Source of the DNA: Leadbetterella sp035299025
Lineage (GTDB): Bacteria; Bacteroidota; Bacteroidia; Cytophagales; Spirosomataceae
Direction: 5' to 3'
Assembly (NCBI GenBank): GCA_035299025.1
Contig: DATGXK010000008.1
Coordinates: 310,001 to 374,000 of the forward strand
Length of the DNA stretch: 64,000 bases
Shown: positions 34,315 through 42,774 of the stretch, in pieces
Position numbering within the stretch: position 1 is the first letter of the stretch
How the letters are laid out: each line of letters starts with the position of its first letter
Program-made: the position numbers and the translations under genes
Notes under the pieces: model-generated
Databases searched by the model: none
What the model saw: only the letters and a program-made list of their open reading frames with translations
Told to the model about the DNA's origin: nothing

Positions 34315-35436
34315 ATGAAATTATTCGATGTATATCCTATAAACAATATTGAGCCGGTTAAAGCTCTTGGAAGCAAGATTTGGGACGAAAATGGCCAAGA
34401 ATATTTAGATATGTACGGCGGTCATGCTGTGATTTCGGTTGGTCACTCGCATCCGCATTATGTAAAAAAGCTTACCAAACAGTTGAAAAATCTAGGTTTT
34501 TACTCCAATTCGGTAAAAATTCCGTTACAAGACAAACTTGCTGATAAACTTGGCAAACTTTCTGGTTTGAAAGATTACAATCTATTTCTGGCCAATTCGG
34601 GTGCTGAGGCCAATGAAAATGCATTAAAATTGGCTTCCTTTCAAAATGGTAGGACCAAAATAGTGGCTTTTACGAAAAGTTTTCATGGCAGAACATCGGC
34701 CGCGGTGGCCGTGACCGACAATCCTTCTATAAAGGCACCACTAAACTTTGCAGACCACGTGGTTTTTGTACCGTTCAACGACATCGAGGCTACCAAAAAA
34801 GCCATCGACAATGACACCTGTGCGGTTATAGTGGAAGGCATACAAGGTGTGGGTGGCATTCAGGTGGCCACTGAAGAGTTTATGAAAACCATCAGAACAG
34901 CCTGCGATAAAACTGGTGCGATTTTTATTCATGATTCGGTACAATGTGGATACGGACGCTCGGGAAAGTTTTTCACATTCCAACATTATAAAGTAAAGCC
35001 TGACATTGTATCCATGGCCAAAGGAATGGGCAATGGTTTTCCAATTGGTGGTATCTTAATATCGCCCAAGTTTAAAGCAAAACATGGACTTTTGGGCACT
35101 ACTTTTGGTGGAAATCACCTCGCTTGTGCTGCAGCTATTGCAGTTTTGGATATAATCAAAAAAGAAAAATTGGTAGAAAATGCCGCAGAAATTGGTAATT
35201 ATCTACTTTCAGAATTATCTAAACTGAAAAGCATAAAAGATCTTCGAGGGAAGGGGCTAATGATAGGAATAGAACTACACGAATCTGTGTCTGAAATCAG
35301 AAACAAACTACTCTTCGAAGACCACATTTTTACAGGCGTAGCGGGCTTAAATACCATCAGGCTTCTTCCAAGCCTAGCTTTGACGAAAGACGAGGCTGAT
35401 GTTTTCTTGAATGCATTACGCAAATATATAAAATAG
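34315..35436 (+). CDS. argD: Acetylornithine-type aminotransferase
   Basis: 373 residues, class III PLP aminotransferase. It makes N-acylornithine from the ArgC product. Seen: MYGGHAVISVGHSHP, NSGAEANENALK, the cofactor Asp in FIHDSVQCGYGR and the Schiff-base Lys in SMAKGMGNGFPIG. Compared with most ArgD it has DSVQCGYGR where DEVQxGxGR is usual (Asp-Ser for Asp-Glu), a variant seen in some Bacteroidota. It shares a transcript with argC and ends at a strong terminator. Confidence 0.93.
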   Translation: MKLFDVYPINNIEPVKALGSKIWDENGQEYLDMYGGHAVISVGHSHPHYVKKLTKQLKNLGFYSNSVKIPLQDKLADKLGKLSGLKDYNLFLANSGAEANENALKLASFQNGRTKIVAFTKSFHGRTSAAVAVTDNPSIKAPLNFADHVVFVPFNDIEATKKAIDNDTCAVIVEGIQGVGGIQVATEEFMKTIRTACDKTGAIFIHDSVQCGYGRSGKFFTFQHYKVKPDIVSMAKGMGNGFPIGGILISPKFKAKHGLLGTTFGGNHLACAAAIAVLDIIKKEKLVENAAEIGNYLLSELSKLKSIKDLRGKGLMIGIELHESVSEIRNKLLFEDHIFTGVAGLNTIRLLPSLALTKDEADVFLNALRKYIK

Positions 35437-35437
35437 C

Positions 35438-35463
35438 AAAAGAGGCTTCGGCCTCTTTTATTT
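35438..35463. terminator. Bidirectional terminator with TTCG tetraloop
   Basis: Nine-base-pair stem (35438-35446 with 35451-35459) capped by TTCG, T-rich on both strands. It serves convergent argD (plus) and the lipoprotein gene (minus), and overlaps the last codon of the latter. Confidence 0.85.
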
Positions 35464-36978
35464 TGCTCTTAGCCTACCTTGCGGATATTTATTTACAAAA
35501 CCACAGCCCACGTTTTGGTTTGCAAAACTACTCGAATTACTAACTAAGTATTTGTTTCCGTTTACGCTGAGCGTCTGGTTGGGAACCAATTGGAAACAAT
35601 TCGTAGCCGAAATGGTATTGTTCCTAAATCCATCAATCACCTCCAAATGAGTTTGATGGCTGAATTTTTTCTTCGCAAAATTCGAATTTGTAAAATTGAT
35701 GGTACTGTTATTACTCGAAACATTTACGTCAATATAGCAATAGTCGGCCAAAAATTCGCAGTCTTGGATATTTACCTTTTTGGTATCGGAAAACTTAAGA
35801 CTGAAAAAATAAATATCTCTGAAGCTCAAATTCTTTAAGGTAGATTCCAAATTTGATTTTAAATCCAAAATACCTATTACGCAATTATCGAAAAATACAT
35901 GGTGTATATTAGGCAAAGCCGTACCAAAAGAAGACACCGAAACACCTTCGAAATTCAAACCGACCTTTGCGTTTTTTATTAAAACATAGGAAAAATCCAA
36001 ATCATATTGAGCGACTATTCCACCCCAGTCACCATCTGTAGTGGAATTTTCATTGGATCTAAATTCAATAATTTTCGATGATTCTCCGTTCGACACCAAT
36101 TTGCCCAACACATTAATTACCAATGGTGTAGGAAGTTTCTTAACCCGAATGATTGTTCCCGGCTTTATAGTTAAGGTCCAACCTTTGGGTACTATTATAT
36201 CGCCATTAAGATTTATATTTCCTGTCCAAGTTTCGTTTTTGGTAAGTGTGTGTCCTTCTACAGCACCTGTGATGGTATCGTCATAAGTTCCGGAGATGGT
36301 CACTACGGAAGTTTTACCTGCTACTCCCAACACTTTGGGCGTAATGCTCACTTTGGCCTCAAAATTACCTGCCTGCAAAGTAGTAGGGTCAATATTTACT
36401 ACCAGCGAGTCCGTGGAAACCACAGTTCCCGAGGTTTTATTCAATTTCACCCAAGATTTGTCAGAAACGGCATCATAAGTTAAACCCTCCAGTCCCAGTT
36501 TCTTGAGATAAATCTTAGCTGAAACGCTCTTCTTTATTGTGCCGAGTGCTATTGAATTGGTATTTGTTTCGAGTGTAGTTAGCGTAAACTTTCCCTTTAT
36601 TTCTACCTGATAATCAGGCATTACTACATCATTTATAGTCGATTTCACGGTTAAGGCGGCTACATTTTCTCCGGCAACTAGATCCTTAGCAAGTGCATTT
36701 ACATGAAACTTGACGGTATCCGCCAAAAACCGCAAAGAGCCAGCTTGGTTATCCAGCACTAACCAAGACTTGTTAGAACTTACCGAATATTTGATATTTC
36801 CTATACCATCCTTTTTGAGTTTGACATAAGACTTCGAAGTAGATAAAATATCTCCTAAGTCTATGGAATTCTTAGAAACGGCAAGTTTAGGGTCCGGGAT
36901 AGGAAGCGGCTCAGGAATAGGGTCTTTACAACCCAAAAACAAAAGAACAAGAGTAAGAACAGCAATAACAACTTTCAA
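35458..36978 (-). CDS. BACON-domain lipoprotein with beta-helix domain
   Basis: 506 residues. A signal peptide with lipobox LFLGC predicts a lipid-anchored surface or periplasmic protein. Two BACON-like repeats follow (about 33-130 and 135-235), each with KSWLxLDxxxG / SWVKLNKTSG and a V-x-I-x-G-x-[FY] strand. The C-terminal half, from about 250, is a right-handed parallel beta-helix of short repetitive strands, as in surface adhesins or carbohydrate-binding proteins; no enzymatic residues are apparent. The start is TTG: the frame has no usable ATG, and a -7 box 20 bases upstream supports it. Substrate unknown. Confidence 0.75.
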   Translation of the reverse strand: MKVVIAVLTLVLLFLGCKDPIPEPLPIPDPKLAVSKNSIDLGDILSTSKSYVKLKKDGIGNIKYSVSSNKSWLVLDNQAGSLRFLADTVKFHVNALAKDLVAGENVAALTVKSTINDVVMPDYQVEIKGKFTLTTLETNTNSIALGTIKKSVSAKIYLKKLGLEGLTYDAVSDKSWVKLNKTSGTVVSTDSLVVNIDPTTLQAGNFEAKVSITPKVLGVAGKTSVVTISGTYDDTITGAVEGHTLTKNETWTGNINLNGDIIVPKGWTLTIKPGTIIRVKKLPTPLVINVLGKLVSNGESSKIIEFRSNENSTTDGDWGGIVAQYDLDFSYVLIKNAKVGLNFEGVSVSSFGTALPNIHHVFFDNCVIGILDLKSNLESTLKNLSFRDIYFFSLKFSDTKKVNIQDCEFLADYCYIDVNVSSNNSTINFTNSNFAKKKFSHQTHLEVIDGFRNNTISATNCFQLVPNQTLSVNGNKYLVSNSSSFANQNVGCGFVNKYPQGRLRAK

Positions 36979-36997
36979 ATCATAGAGAATTATTGTT

Positions 36998-37005
36998 CAA
37001 AATTA
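36998..37005 (-). promoter_or_regulatory. -7 promoter box (TAATTTTG) of the BACON lipoprotein gene
   Basis: Minus-strand consensus TAnnTTTG, 19 bases before the TTG start codon. Confidence 0.45.
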
Positions 37006-37097
37006 GGGCTAATTTCTTAAAAAATAAAGGAACCTATTCGTCAAGCTTTTAATTATAAAAAAGATTGAAAAATAGGTTCTATAAAACTTAGCACTAT

Positions 37098-38552
37098 TTA
37101 TTCTTGCTTTTTATTTACTTTGGTAAATCCATAATAAATCGGTACACCCATACCGACAATAAACAGCCCCGGAATGGTAAACTGTGGTTTCTCAATAAAC
37201 AAAATAACCACCAAAGCCAAGGCAAGAATCACATACAAAGCTGGCAAAATCGGAAACAACGGTGCCTTCACGGGTCTTTCCAGTGTAGGTTCTTTTTTCC
37301 GAAGTATGAATATTCCAAAAATAGTAAATGCGTAGAAAAGGATTACCACACCCATCAGATAATCCAGCAAATCGCCATATTTGCCTGTAAAACATAAAAA
37401 TGAAGCCCAAAAACACTGCCACCAAAGTGCATTTTGCGGCACGCCATTTTTGTTGAGTTTGCCAAAACTCTTAAAAAACAAGCCATCTTTGGCCATGGTA
37501 TAATAAACTCTTGAGCCAGATAAAATTAGGCCATTGTTACATCCAAAAGTTGAAATCATTATTAATACCGCCACAAAAATGGCAAATTTGGCACCTCCAA
37601 TAACTATCGCCGTAGCCGCCGCCACACGATCTTCAGAGGCAAACTGGATACCTCTGGCCATCACATCAACGCCGTTGGGGTCGCCTTTTAGAGGCAAGAT
37701 GCTGAGATACGACAAGTTCATGAGAAAGTATAAAATGGTTACCAGTATAGTTCCGATAGCCATTCCACGAGGGATTGTTTTCTTTGGGTTTACTACCTCG
37801 TCGCCCGCAAATGTCAGGCCATTCCAGGCATCTGACGAAAACAAAGTGCCTACTTGGGTTACTCCCAGAGCCACAATAACGCCCAATAATGAAAGATTGG
37901 TTACATTTAAAATTCCATCTACAGCCTCAGACTTACTAGCGGTAAACATATCAGTAAAATTGATGGAAATTACATCCGCGTTAGCCCCGAGTGCAAAACC
38001 CAACACAATCAACAAACCGATGGCCACAAGTTTGGTACTGCTAAATATATTCTGAATTATCTTGCCGTAGTTTACTCCGTTGGTATTGGCCCATGTCAAC
38101 AAAATAATGCTCGATATAGCCAAAACACGTTGTGGTGTAATCTTAAACGACGACTCTCCAATAGCTAGCCACACGTCGGTATCATTGATTATTGAGGGAA
38201 ATAACACCCCCGTGTATTTTGCAAAAGCCACCGCCACCGCCGCTATGGTGCCAGTTTGAATAACCGCAAAAAATGACCAACCATATAAAAATGCCAAGAT
38301 TCTACCATAAGCTTTTTGTAAAAAAACATACTGTCCGCCAGCATGAGGATACATGGAAGTGAGCTCACCATAGCACAAAGCACCAGTCATGGTAAGTAGG
38401 CCAGCAAGCAGCCATGAACACAACAACCACCCCGCCGAGCCAGTCTGCCGAGCCACATCGGCACTCACCACAAATATTCCTGAGCCTATCATAGACCCAG
38501 AAACGAGCATGACTGCATCAAATAATTTTATTTCTCTTTTAAATCCAGACAT
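37098..38552 (-). CDS. APC-family amino acid permease
   Basis: 484 residues, about twelve transmembrane helices. The first helix carries the broken-helix motif GSMIGSGIF, and the family pattern continues with HAGGQYVFL and SSDAWNGLTFAGDEVVNPKKTIPRG. It resembles SteT/LAT-type amino-acid exchangers. The substrate is not predictable. Stands alone. Confidence 0.92.
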   Translation of the reverse strand: MSGFKREIKLFDAVMLVSGSMIGSGIFVVSADVARQTGSAGWLLCSWLLAGLLTMTGALCYGELTSMYPHAGGQYVFLQKAYGRILAFLYGWSFFAVIQTGTIAAVAVAFAKYTGVLFPSIINDTDVWLAIGESSFKITPQRVLAISSIILLTWANTNGVNYGKIIQNIFSSTKLVAIGLLIVLGFALGANADVISINFTDMFTASKSEAVDGILNVTNLSLLGVIVALGVTQVGTLFSSDAWNGLTFAGDEVVNPKKTIPRGMAIGTILVTILYFLMNLSYLSILPLKGDPNGVDVMARGIQFASEDRVAAATAIVIGGAKFAIFVAVLIMISTFGCNNGLILSGSRVYYTMAKDGLFFKSFGKLNKNGVPQNALWWQCFWASFLCFTGKYGDLLDYLMGVVILFYAFTIFGIFILRKKEPTLERPVKAPLFPILPALYVILALALVVILFIEKPQFTIPGLFIVGMGVPIYYGFTKVNKKQE

Positions 38553-38730
38553 AGATAATGTATTAGGGTTAGAATTTTAGTTTGTCAAAATCCTTACAAA
38601 TAAAGCAAAAAAAAGATAAAAAAGAAGTGAAACTCAAATAACAAATAAATGTGTAGATAAAACACTGTTGGCTAGGTTTTTGCTAGTAATTCATAGACTT
38701 TTAATTCGAGTGTAAAAATAAAAAACTACA

Positions 38731-39915
38731 ATGAAAAACCTAAAATTACTCCATGGTTTGGGAGCAATTGCTATTGCCTCCATGCTGAGCTCCTGCGAAA
38801 AAGACCAAGTAAGCTCATCTGATTTTAAACAACAAGACAATGTTGTAACGGCCGATGTGGTAGAGGCCAAACTGAAATTAGTAGATTTACCATCTCCCAT
38901 TAAAACAGCTTTGGACAAAGAATATGTGGGATATCTCTTTCTAGAGGCTAAAAAAACTACCACTGCAGCTGGTGTAAATATTTACTCAGTAAAATTTCTC
39001 CTGAAATTTATACCCTACGAAATTAAGTTCAACGCCGACGGACAGATTTTGGAATCTAAAAAAGCTGGAATTCCTGAGTATTCACTTAAAGAAACAGATT
39101 TACCAGCAGATGCAGTCACCTATCTAAAAGCCACCTACCCAACTTATACTTTTGTTTCGGCAAAAAAATATGAGGCAAACAAAGTGGTTTATTATGAGGT
39201 AAAAATCAAAACTACAGCCAACGGTACTGTAGAGCTAAAGTTTGATGCTACCGGAAAAGTAATTCTGACCAGCTCAAATGGACTGACTACTGTCTCATTG
39301 AAGGAGTCAGAGCTTTTGCCTACCATTACATCCTATTTAAAGGCGAAATACAACGCATACACAGTTATTTCGGCTAAGAAAATCACCAAGAATGGCATTC
39401 AATACTATGAACTGAAAATAAAATCGGGCAACAATACCTATGAAATCAAATTCAACGCCAATGGGGTTGTTACTGAAAGTTCAGACCCAGGCTCGAAAAG
39501 TACGGCAATTTCACCAAATACTATTCCTGCGTCAATTTTGGAGTATTTGAAAGCAAACTACGCCGGATACTCATTTGTGTCTGGCGAAAAAGTAGAAAAA
39601 GCAGTGGTGTCTTTTATCAACATTAAAATAAAACTGAACGGCATAACTTATGAGTTAAAGTTTGACGCCAACGGTGTATTTCAAAGTGTTTCGGGTAGCA
39701 ATAAAACATCCGAGATAAAAATTGAACTTGCCGGTTTGCCTGTAAATGCACAAACGTACCTAAAGACTACGTTTACCCAAATGACCCTGATTTCGGCAAG
39801 AAAAATCATCAAAAATGAGACTACCAGCTACGTTGTAAAGCTCAAGTCTGGACAAAAATCGTATACAGTTACTTTTGATGCTTCCGGAAAAATGCTCTCC
39901 AACAAGCGTTCTTGA
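38731..39915 (+). CDS. Lipoprotein with five PepSY-like repeats
   Basis: 394 residues. A lipoprotein signal ends at MLSSC. The mature part contains five tandem ~65-75 residue repeats (about 50-113, 117-186, 190-258, 263-328, 332-394), each built as a helix of the form LPxxIxxYLKAxYxxY, a strand around SAKK, a YYEVKIK strand and a YELKFDANG turn. The pattern matches the PepSY-like (DUF2874/BLIP-like) domain. Single-domain versions are common in Bacteroidota; a five-copy chain is unusual. Probably periplasmic or surface-exposed with a binding or inhibitory role; function unknown. Followed by a terminator. Confidence 0.8.
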   Translation: MKNLKLLHGLGAIAIASMLSSCEKDQVSSSDFKQQDNVVTADVVEAKLKLVDLPSPIKTALDKEYVGYLFLEAKKTTTAAGVNIYSVKFLLKFIPYEIKFNADGQILESKKAGIPEYSLKETDLPADAVTYLKATYPTYTFVSAKKYEANKVVYYEVKIKTTANGTVELKFDATGKVILTSSNGLTTVSLKESELLPTITSYLKAKYNAYTVISAKKITKNGIQYYELKIKSGNNTYEIKFNANGVVTESSDPGSKSTAISPNTIPASILEYLKANYAGYSFVSGEKVEKAVVSFINIKIKLNGITYELKFDANGVFQSVSGSNKTSEIKIELAGLPVNAQTYLKTTFTQMTLISARKIIKNETTSYVVKLKSGQKSYTVTFDASGKMLSNKRS

Positions 39916-39938
39916 TAGATTATACCCAACATATTTAT

Positions 39939-39969
39939 AGAGCCGAGAAAACAACTCGGCTCTTTTTTT
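39939..39969 (+). terminator. Rho-independent terminator
   Basis: Perfect 9-bp GC-rich stem (39939-39947 with 39955-39963), then T-run. Confidence 0.85.
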
Positions 39970-40009
39970 GTGCTTTTTTGTAAATTCTTTGAACTTTTAA
40001 TAATTAATA

Positions 40010-40023
40010 AATGTATATACATT
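40010..40023. promoter_or_regulatory. Perfect 14-bp palindrome upstream of the YceI gene
   Basis: AATGTATATACATT, 31 bases before the YceI-family start, inside an otherwise AT-rich leader. A candidate operator for a dimeric regulator, or a chance AT palindrome. Confidence 0.35.
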
Positions 40024-40053
40024 AATTGTTAAAACTTAAAACAAATTTCTGAA

Positions 40054-40617
40054 ATGAAAAAAACAATTTTATCACTAGCCGCAGGTTTAGTTTCATTGGC
40101 GACATTCGCACAAACATGGTCTTTAGACAAAGCTCACTCAAATGTAGGTTTCAGCATTACACACATGATGATTTCTGATGTAGACGGAAGCTTCAAAACT
40201 TATGATGCCAAACTTACTTCATCAAAAGTAGATTTCACAGATGCAGTTTTTGAGTTTTCTGCTGAAGTTGGTAGCATTAACACTGGAAATGACATGAGAG
40301 ATGGACACCTTAAAAGCCCAGACTTCTTCGATGCAGCCAAGTTTTCGACAGTTACCTTTAAAAGTACATCTATAAAGAAAGGAAAAGGTCAAAATTACAC
40401 CATCAGTGGAAATCTTACCATGCATGGCGTAACCAAACCATTGGTTTTGCAAGCTGTATTGAAAGGACCAGTTGAAAACCCAAGAAGCAAAAAGTCAATG
40501 ATGGGTATTTCGGCCACAGGAAAAGTAAATCGTATTGCGTTTGGTGTGGGCACTTCGGGAGCAACTCTAAGTGACGACGTAGCCATCAAAATATCAGGAG
40601 AATTCAATAAAGACTGA
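40054..40617 (+). CDS. YceI-family lipid-binding protein
   Basis: 187 residues with a signal peptide ending near TFAQT. The YceI fold, a lipocalin-like barrel that binds polyisoprenoids, is shown by WSLDKAHSNVGFSITHMMISDVDGSF, MRDGHLKSPDFFDAAKF and LTMHGVTKPL. Likely periplasmic isoprenoid or quinone binding. Single gene, convergent with the ATP-grasp gene and sharing its terminator. Confidence 0.95.
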   Translation: MKKTILSLAAGLVSLATFAQTWSLDKAHSNVGFSITHMMISDVDGSFKTYDAKLTSSKVDFTDAVFEFSAEVGSINTGNDMRDGHLKSPDFFDAAKFSTVTFKSTSIKKGKGQNYTISGNLTMHGVTKPLVLQAVLKGPVENPRSKKSMMGISATGKVNRIAFGVGTSGATLSDDVAIKISGEFNKD

Positions 40618-40633
40618 TTATACACTTCGTTCG

Positions 40634-40673
40634 ATAACAAAAAAGGTGAGCCAAAGCTCACCTTTTTTGTTAT
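40634..40673. terminator. Bidirectional terminator
   Basis: Perfect 18-bp inverted repeat (40634-40651 with 40656-40673), A-rich on one side and T-rich on the other, between convergent genes ending at 40617 and 40679. Confidence 0.9.
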
Positions 40674-40678
40674 ATCTT

Positions 40679-41968
40679 TTATTCTCTCCAATCTATCAAA
40701 GTGGGTAAAGCGTCCACATCAAAAACCGGAATATTCAACTCCCGCTTTACTGCAAGCCGTTCACTATAAGCATTATCCACAAATATCACCTTCTCTCTTT
40801 CCTTAATAAATTTATACTTTTCATCTTCCATTTTCAGATGAATTATTTCATCAAAAACTCCCTTGTGAATGGCCAATCTGTCAAGGGTTTGGTATATGTC
40901 GGTTTTATGCTTCGTAATGAGTTTTAAAGTTCTACCCTTATTTTTTTGATGATATACAAACTGCATCACATTACCGTTTACTCTTTCATTTTTGGTAATG
41001 GTATCGTCAAAATCTATATATATAGTATCATATTCCAGATGGGCGTTGTACCTGCTTAGCAAAGCCCTGTCACCTTCTAAAACGTAGTCATTTACAAAAA
41101 CCTGAACGTCGTAATCTAGGTAATCATAGACCATCAACATCGGAAAGTTCACGCCAAGACCACGGAAAACATTCATATTTCCAGCTATTTTGTTTGAGGC
41201 TTCTAGCAATTTGTAGTTACCGCTGATATCTCTTTTAAGTTGAAAATACCACGAGCCTCTGATGCCAATTTTATCCGAAACAATCTTTCCAATCGCCTTG
41301 ATTTCATCAGTGGCCTCTACGGTTACACTATTTACACATACACCATCAAAGACTCTTTTTCTTATTCTGGGTCCCACAAACTGCAGGTTGCCATGTCTAT
41401 CTGTGAAACAATCTATGGTGAGCTCTTCTCCTGGCAAAAATTCTGTAATTACATAGTTTTGAGGATCTTTTAGCTCTTGATAAGTTTTTTTGTCGCGAAG
41501 AATAAAAGCTCCTTTACTTCCCTGACCTTCATCCAGTTTCACATAAACCGGAAACTCCCGCACATCTTCGATATCACTAAAAACAGTAGGGCAGAAATCA
41601 AATCCTTGAAACAAATCATAGATTTTCTTTTTGCTTCTACAAATCTCCGCTTGACGCAGCCCGGGCACCGCCACTTTTGTCTTAATCTTATCGGCATGCT
41701 TAGCCATGAATACCAAAACTGTGTCGTGTGTAGGCAATATTAAATCTATTGACTCCTTCTCTATCAACTTATTGAGTTCTTCCAAAAAACTATCCTCAAG
41801 AATATTGGGAAAATCTCCGTAGTAGTTTTCATACACCATTCTGCCATGGTCTTCCCTACCCGAAGCCCCCACCAGCCTCATATTCATCACGTCTTTGAGG
41901 GCTATGTGTATTTCAAGAGCACTCTCTGCACCACACGGAAACACCAAAACATTGGTTTTCTTATTCAT
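40679..41968 (-). CDS. ATP-grasp ligase fused to a HAD-like phosphatase domain
   Basis: 429 residues. Residues 1-300 look like a carbamoyl-phosphate-synthase-type ATP-grasp: a Rossmann start VLVFPCGAESALEIH, the phosphate-binding segment KLDEGQGSKGAF, acidic ENxxG-like EFLPGEELTIDCF and KLLEASNKIAGN for metal-ATP binding. Residues 312-429 are a compact HAD domain: motif I DFDDT (319-323), motif II Thr in LITKH, a Lys in the KMEDEKYKF region and motif IV FVDN (396-399). I know no standard name for this fusion. It begins 3 bases after the WbqC-family gene, so the two form an operon. A role in ligating an acid to an amine, coupled with phosphate removal, is inferred only. Confidence 0.8.
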   Translation of the reverse strand: MNKKTNVLVFPCGAESALEIHIALKDVMNMRLVGASGREDHGRMVYENYYGDFPNILEDSFLEELNKLIEKESIDLILPTHDTVLVFMAKHADKIKTKVAVPGLRQAEICRSKKKIYDLFQGFDFCPTVFSDIEDVREFPVYVKLDEGQGSKGAFILRDKKTYQELKDPQNYVITEFLPGEELTIDCFTDRHGNLQFVGPRIRKRVFDGVCVNSVTVEATDEIKAIGKIVSDKIGIRGSWYFQLKRDISGNYKLLEASNKIAGNMNVFRGLGVNFPMLMVYDYLDYDVQVFVNDYVLEGDRALLSRYNAHLEYDTIYIDFDDTITKNERVNGNVMQFVYHQKNKGRTLKLITKHKTDIYQTLDRLAIHKGVFDEIIHLKMEDEKYKFIKEREKVIFVDNAYSERLAVKRELNIPVFDVDALPTLIDWRE

Positions 41969-41971
41969 AAA

Positions 41972-42682
41972 TCAATTTCTAATTACATCAAATTCACCAA
42001 GCCAAAGTTTGATTTGGTCGGTGCTGTTAAACATCAATAAGTCCAAAATAGACAACCACGGCACAAAATTATCACTAAACTGTGGATAAACTATCGGCCT
42101 CGACCTAATAAAACTCAAATCTAAACCTCGCTCACTGAACGCTGAGTTTTGGTAAAGTTCGAGACCACCGATGGGATTTACATAATCTGAAGCACCCAAC
42201 GCTTGGCATAGAGCTATCACCTTATCTTGTCCTCTCAAAGTATGGTCTATTGACAAAGAAGATGAAATGACAAAGGGCGTTTGAATGCCCAATAATTTGG
42301 TAACAGACCGCAACGAATTCAAAAGAAATCGAAATAGGTTGTCATCTTCAAAATAGCAAATTGCCTCAATTTCTGGGAATACTAAATCAAAAAACGGGGC
42401 TTTTTTATAATTTTCTCTAAATTTCCTAAGTATCTTCTCTCTTTCCGCTGGCCAAGTTTCGCTCAGCTGCCGTTGGTCCACATTCAGGTAGTCAGAGTCT
42501 TTTCTAAGAGGCAATGTAAAATATTCATCCTTCCCATTTTGTAGAAACCTATTTCTGTGAAACCACCCTTTCTTTGAAAACTGAATGTTGTCGTACACAA
42601 TAAACTCGTCTACAGCGTTTATCAGCTGAAAATAACCGATATAAGGCAAAAAATAAGGTTGCATGATGGCAACTTTCTTCAT
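41972..42682 (-). CDS. WbqC-family protein
   Basis: 236 residues from the ATG at 42682 (longer frames precede the family start). The WbqC mark is MKKVAIMQPYFLPYIGYFQLI and then YDNIQFSKKGWFHRNRF; LNPIGG-like and a C-terminal PWLSILDLLMFN follow. The family is often found in O-antigen and other polysaccharide loci, but its activity is not firmly established as far as I know. Cotranscribed with the ATP-grasp-HAD gene downstream. Confidence 0.9.
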   Translation of the reverse strand: MKKVAIMQPYFLPYIGYFQLINAVDEFIVYDNIQFSKKGWFHRNRFLQNGKDEYFTLPLRKDSDYLNVDQRQLSETWPAEREKILRKFRENYKKAPFFDLVFPEIEAICYFEDDNLFRFLLNSLRSVTKLLGIQTPFVISSSLSIDHTLRGQDKVIALCQALGASDYVNPIGGLELYQNSAFSERGLDLSFIRSRPIVYPQFSDNFVPWLSILDLLMFNSTDQIKLWLGEFDVIRN

Positions 42683-42707
42683 ATTTGTATTGAGAGAGTG
42701 AGCGGTC

Positions 42708-42754
42708 ACAAAAAACAAAAAAGTGATAGATTTGAAGAATCAAAGCTATCACTT
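42708..42754 (-). terminator. Terminator of the DUF349 gene
   Basis: Minus-strand hairpin of nine base pairs (42746-42754 with 42721-42729) followed by a T-rich run to about 42708. Confidence 0.75.
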
Positions 42755-42774
42755 TCTCAAAAAATTATAAAAAC

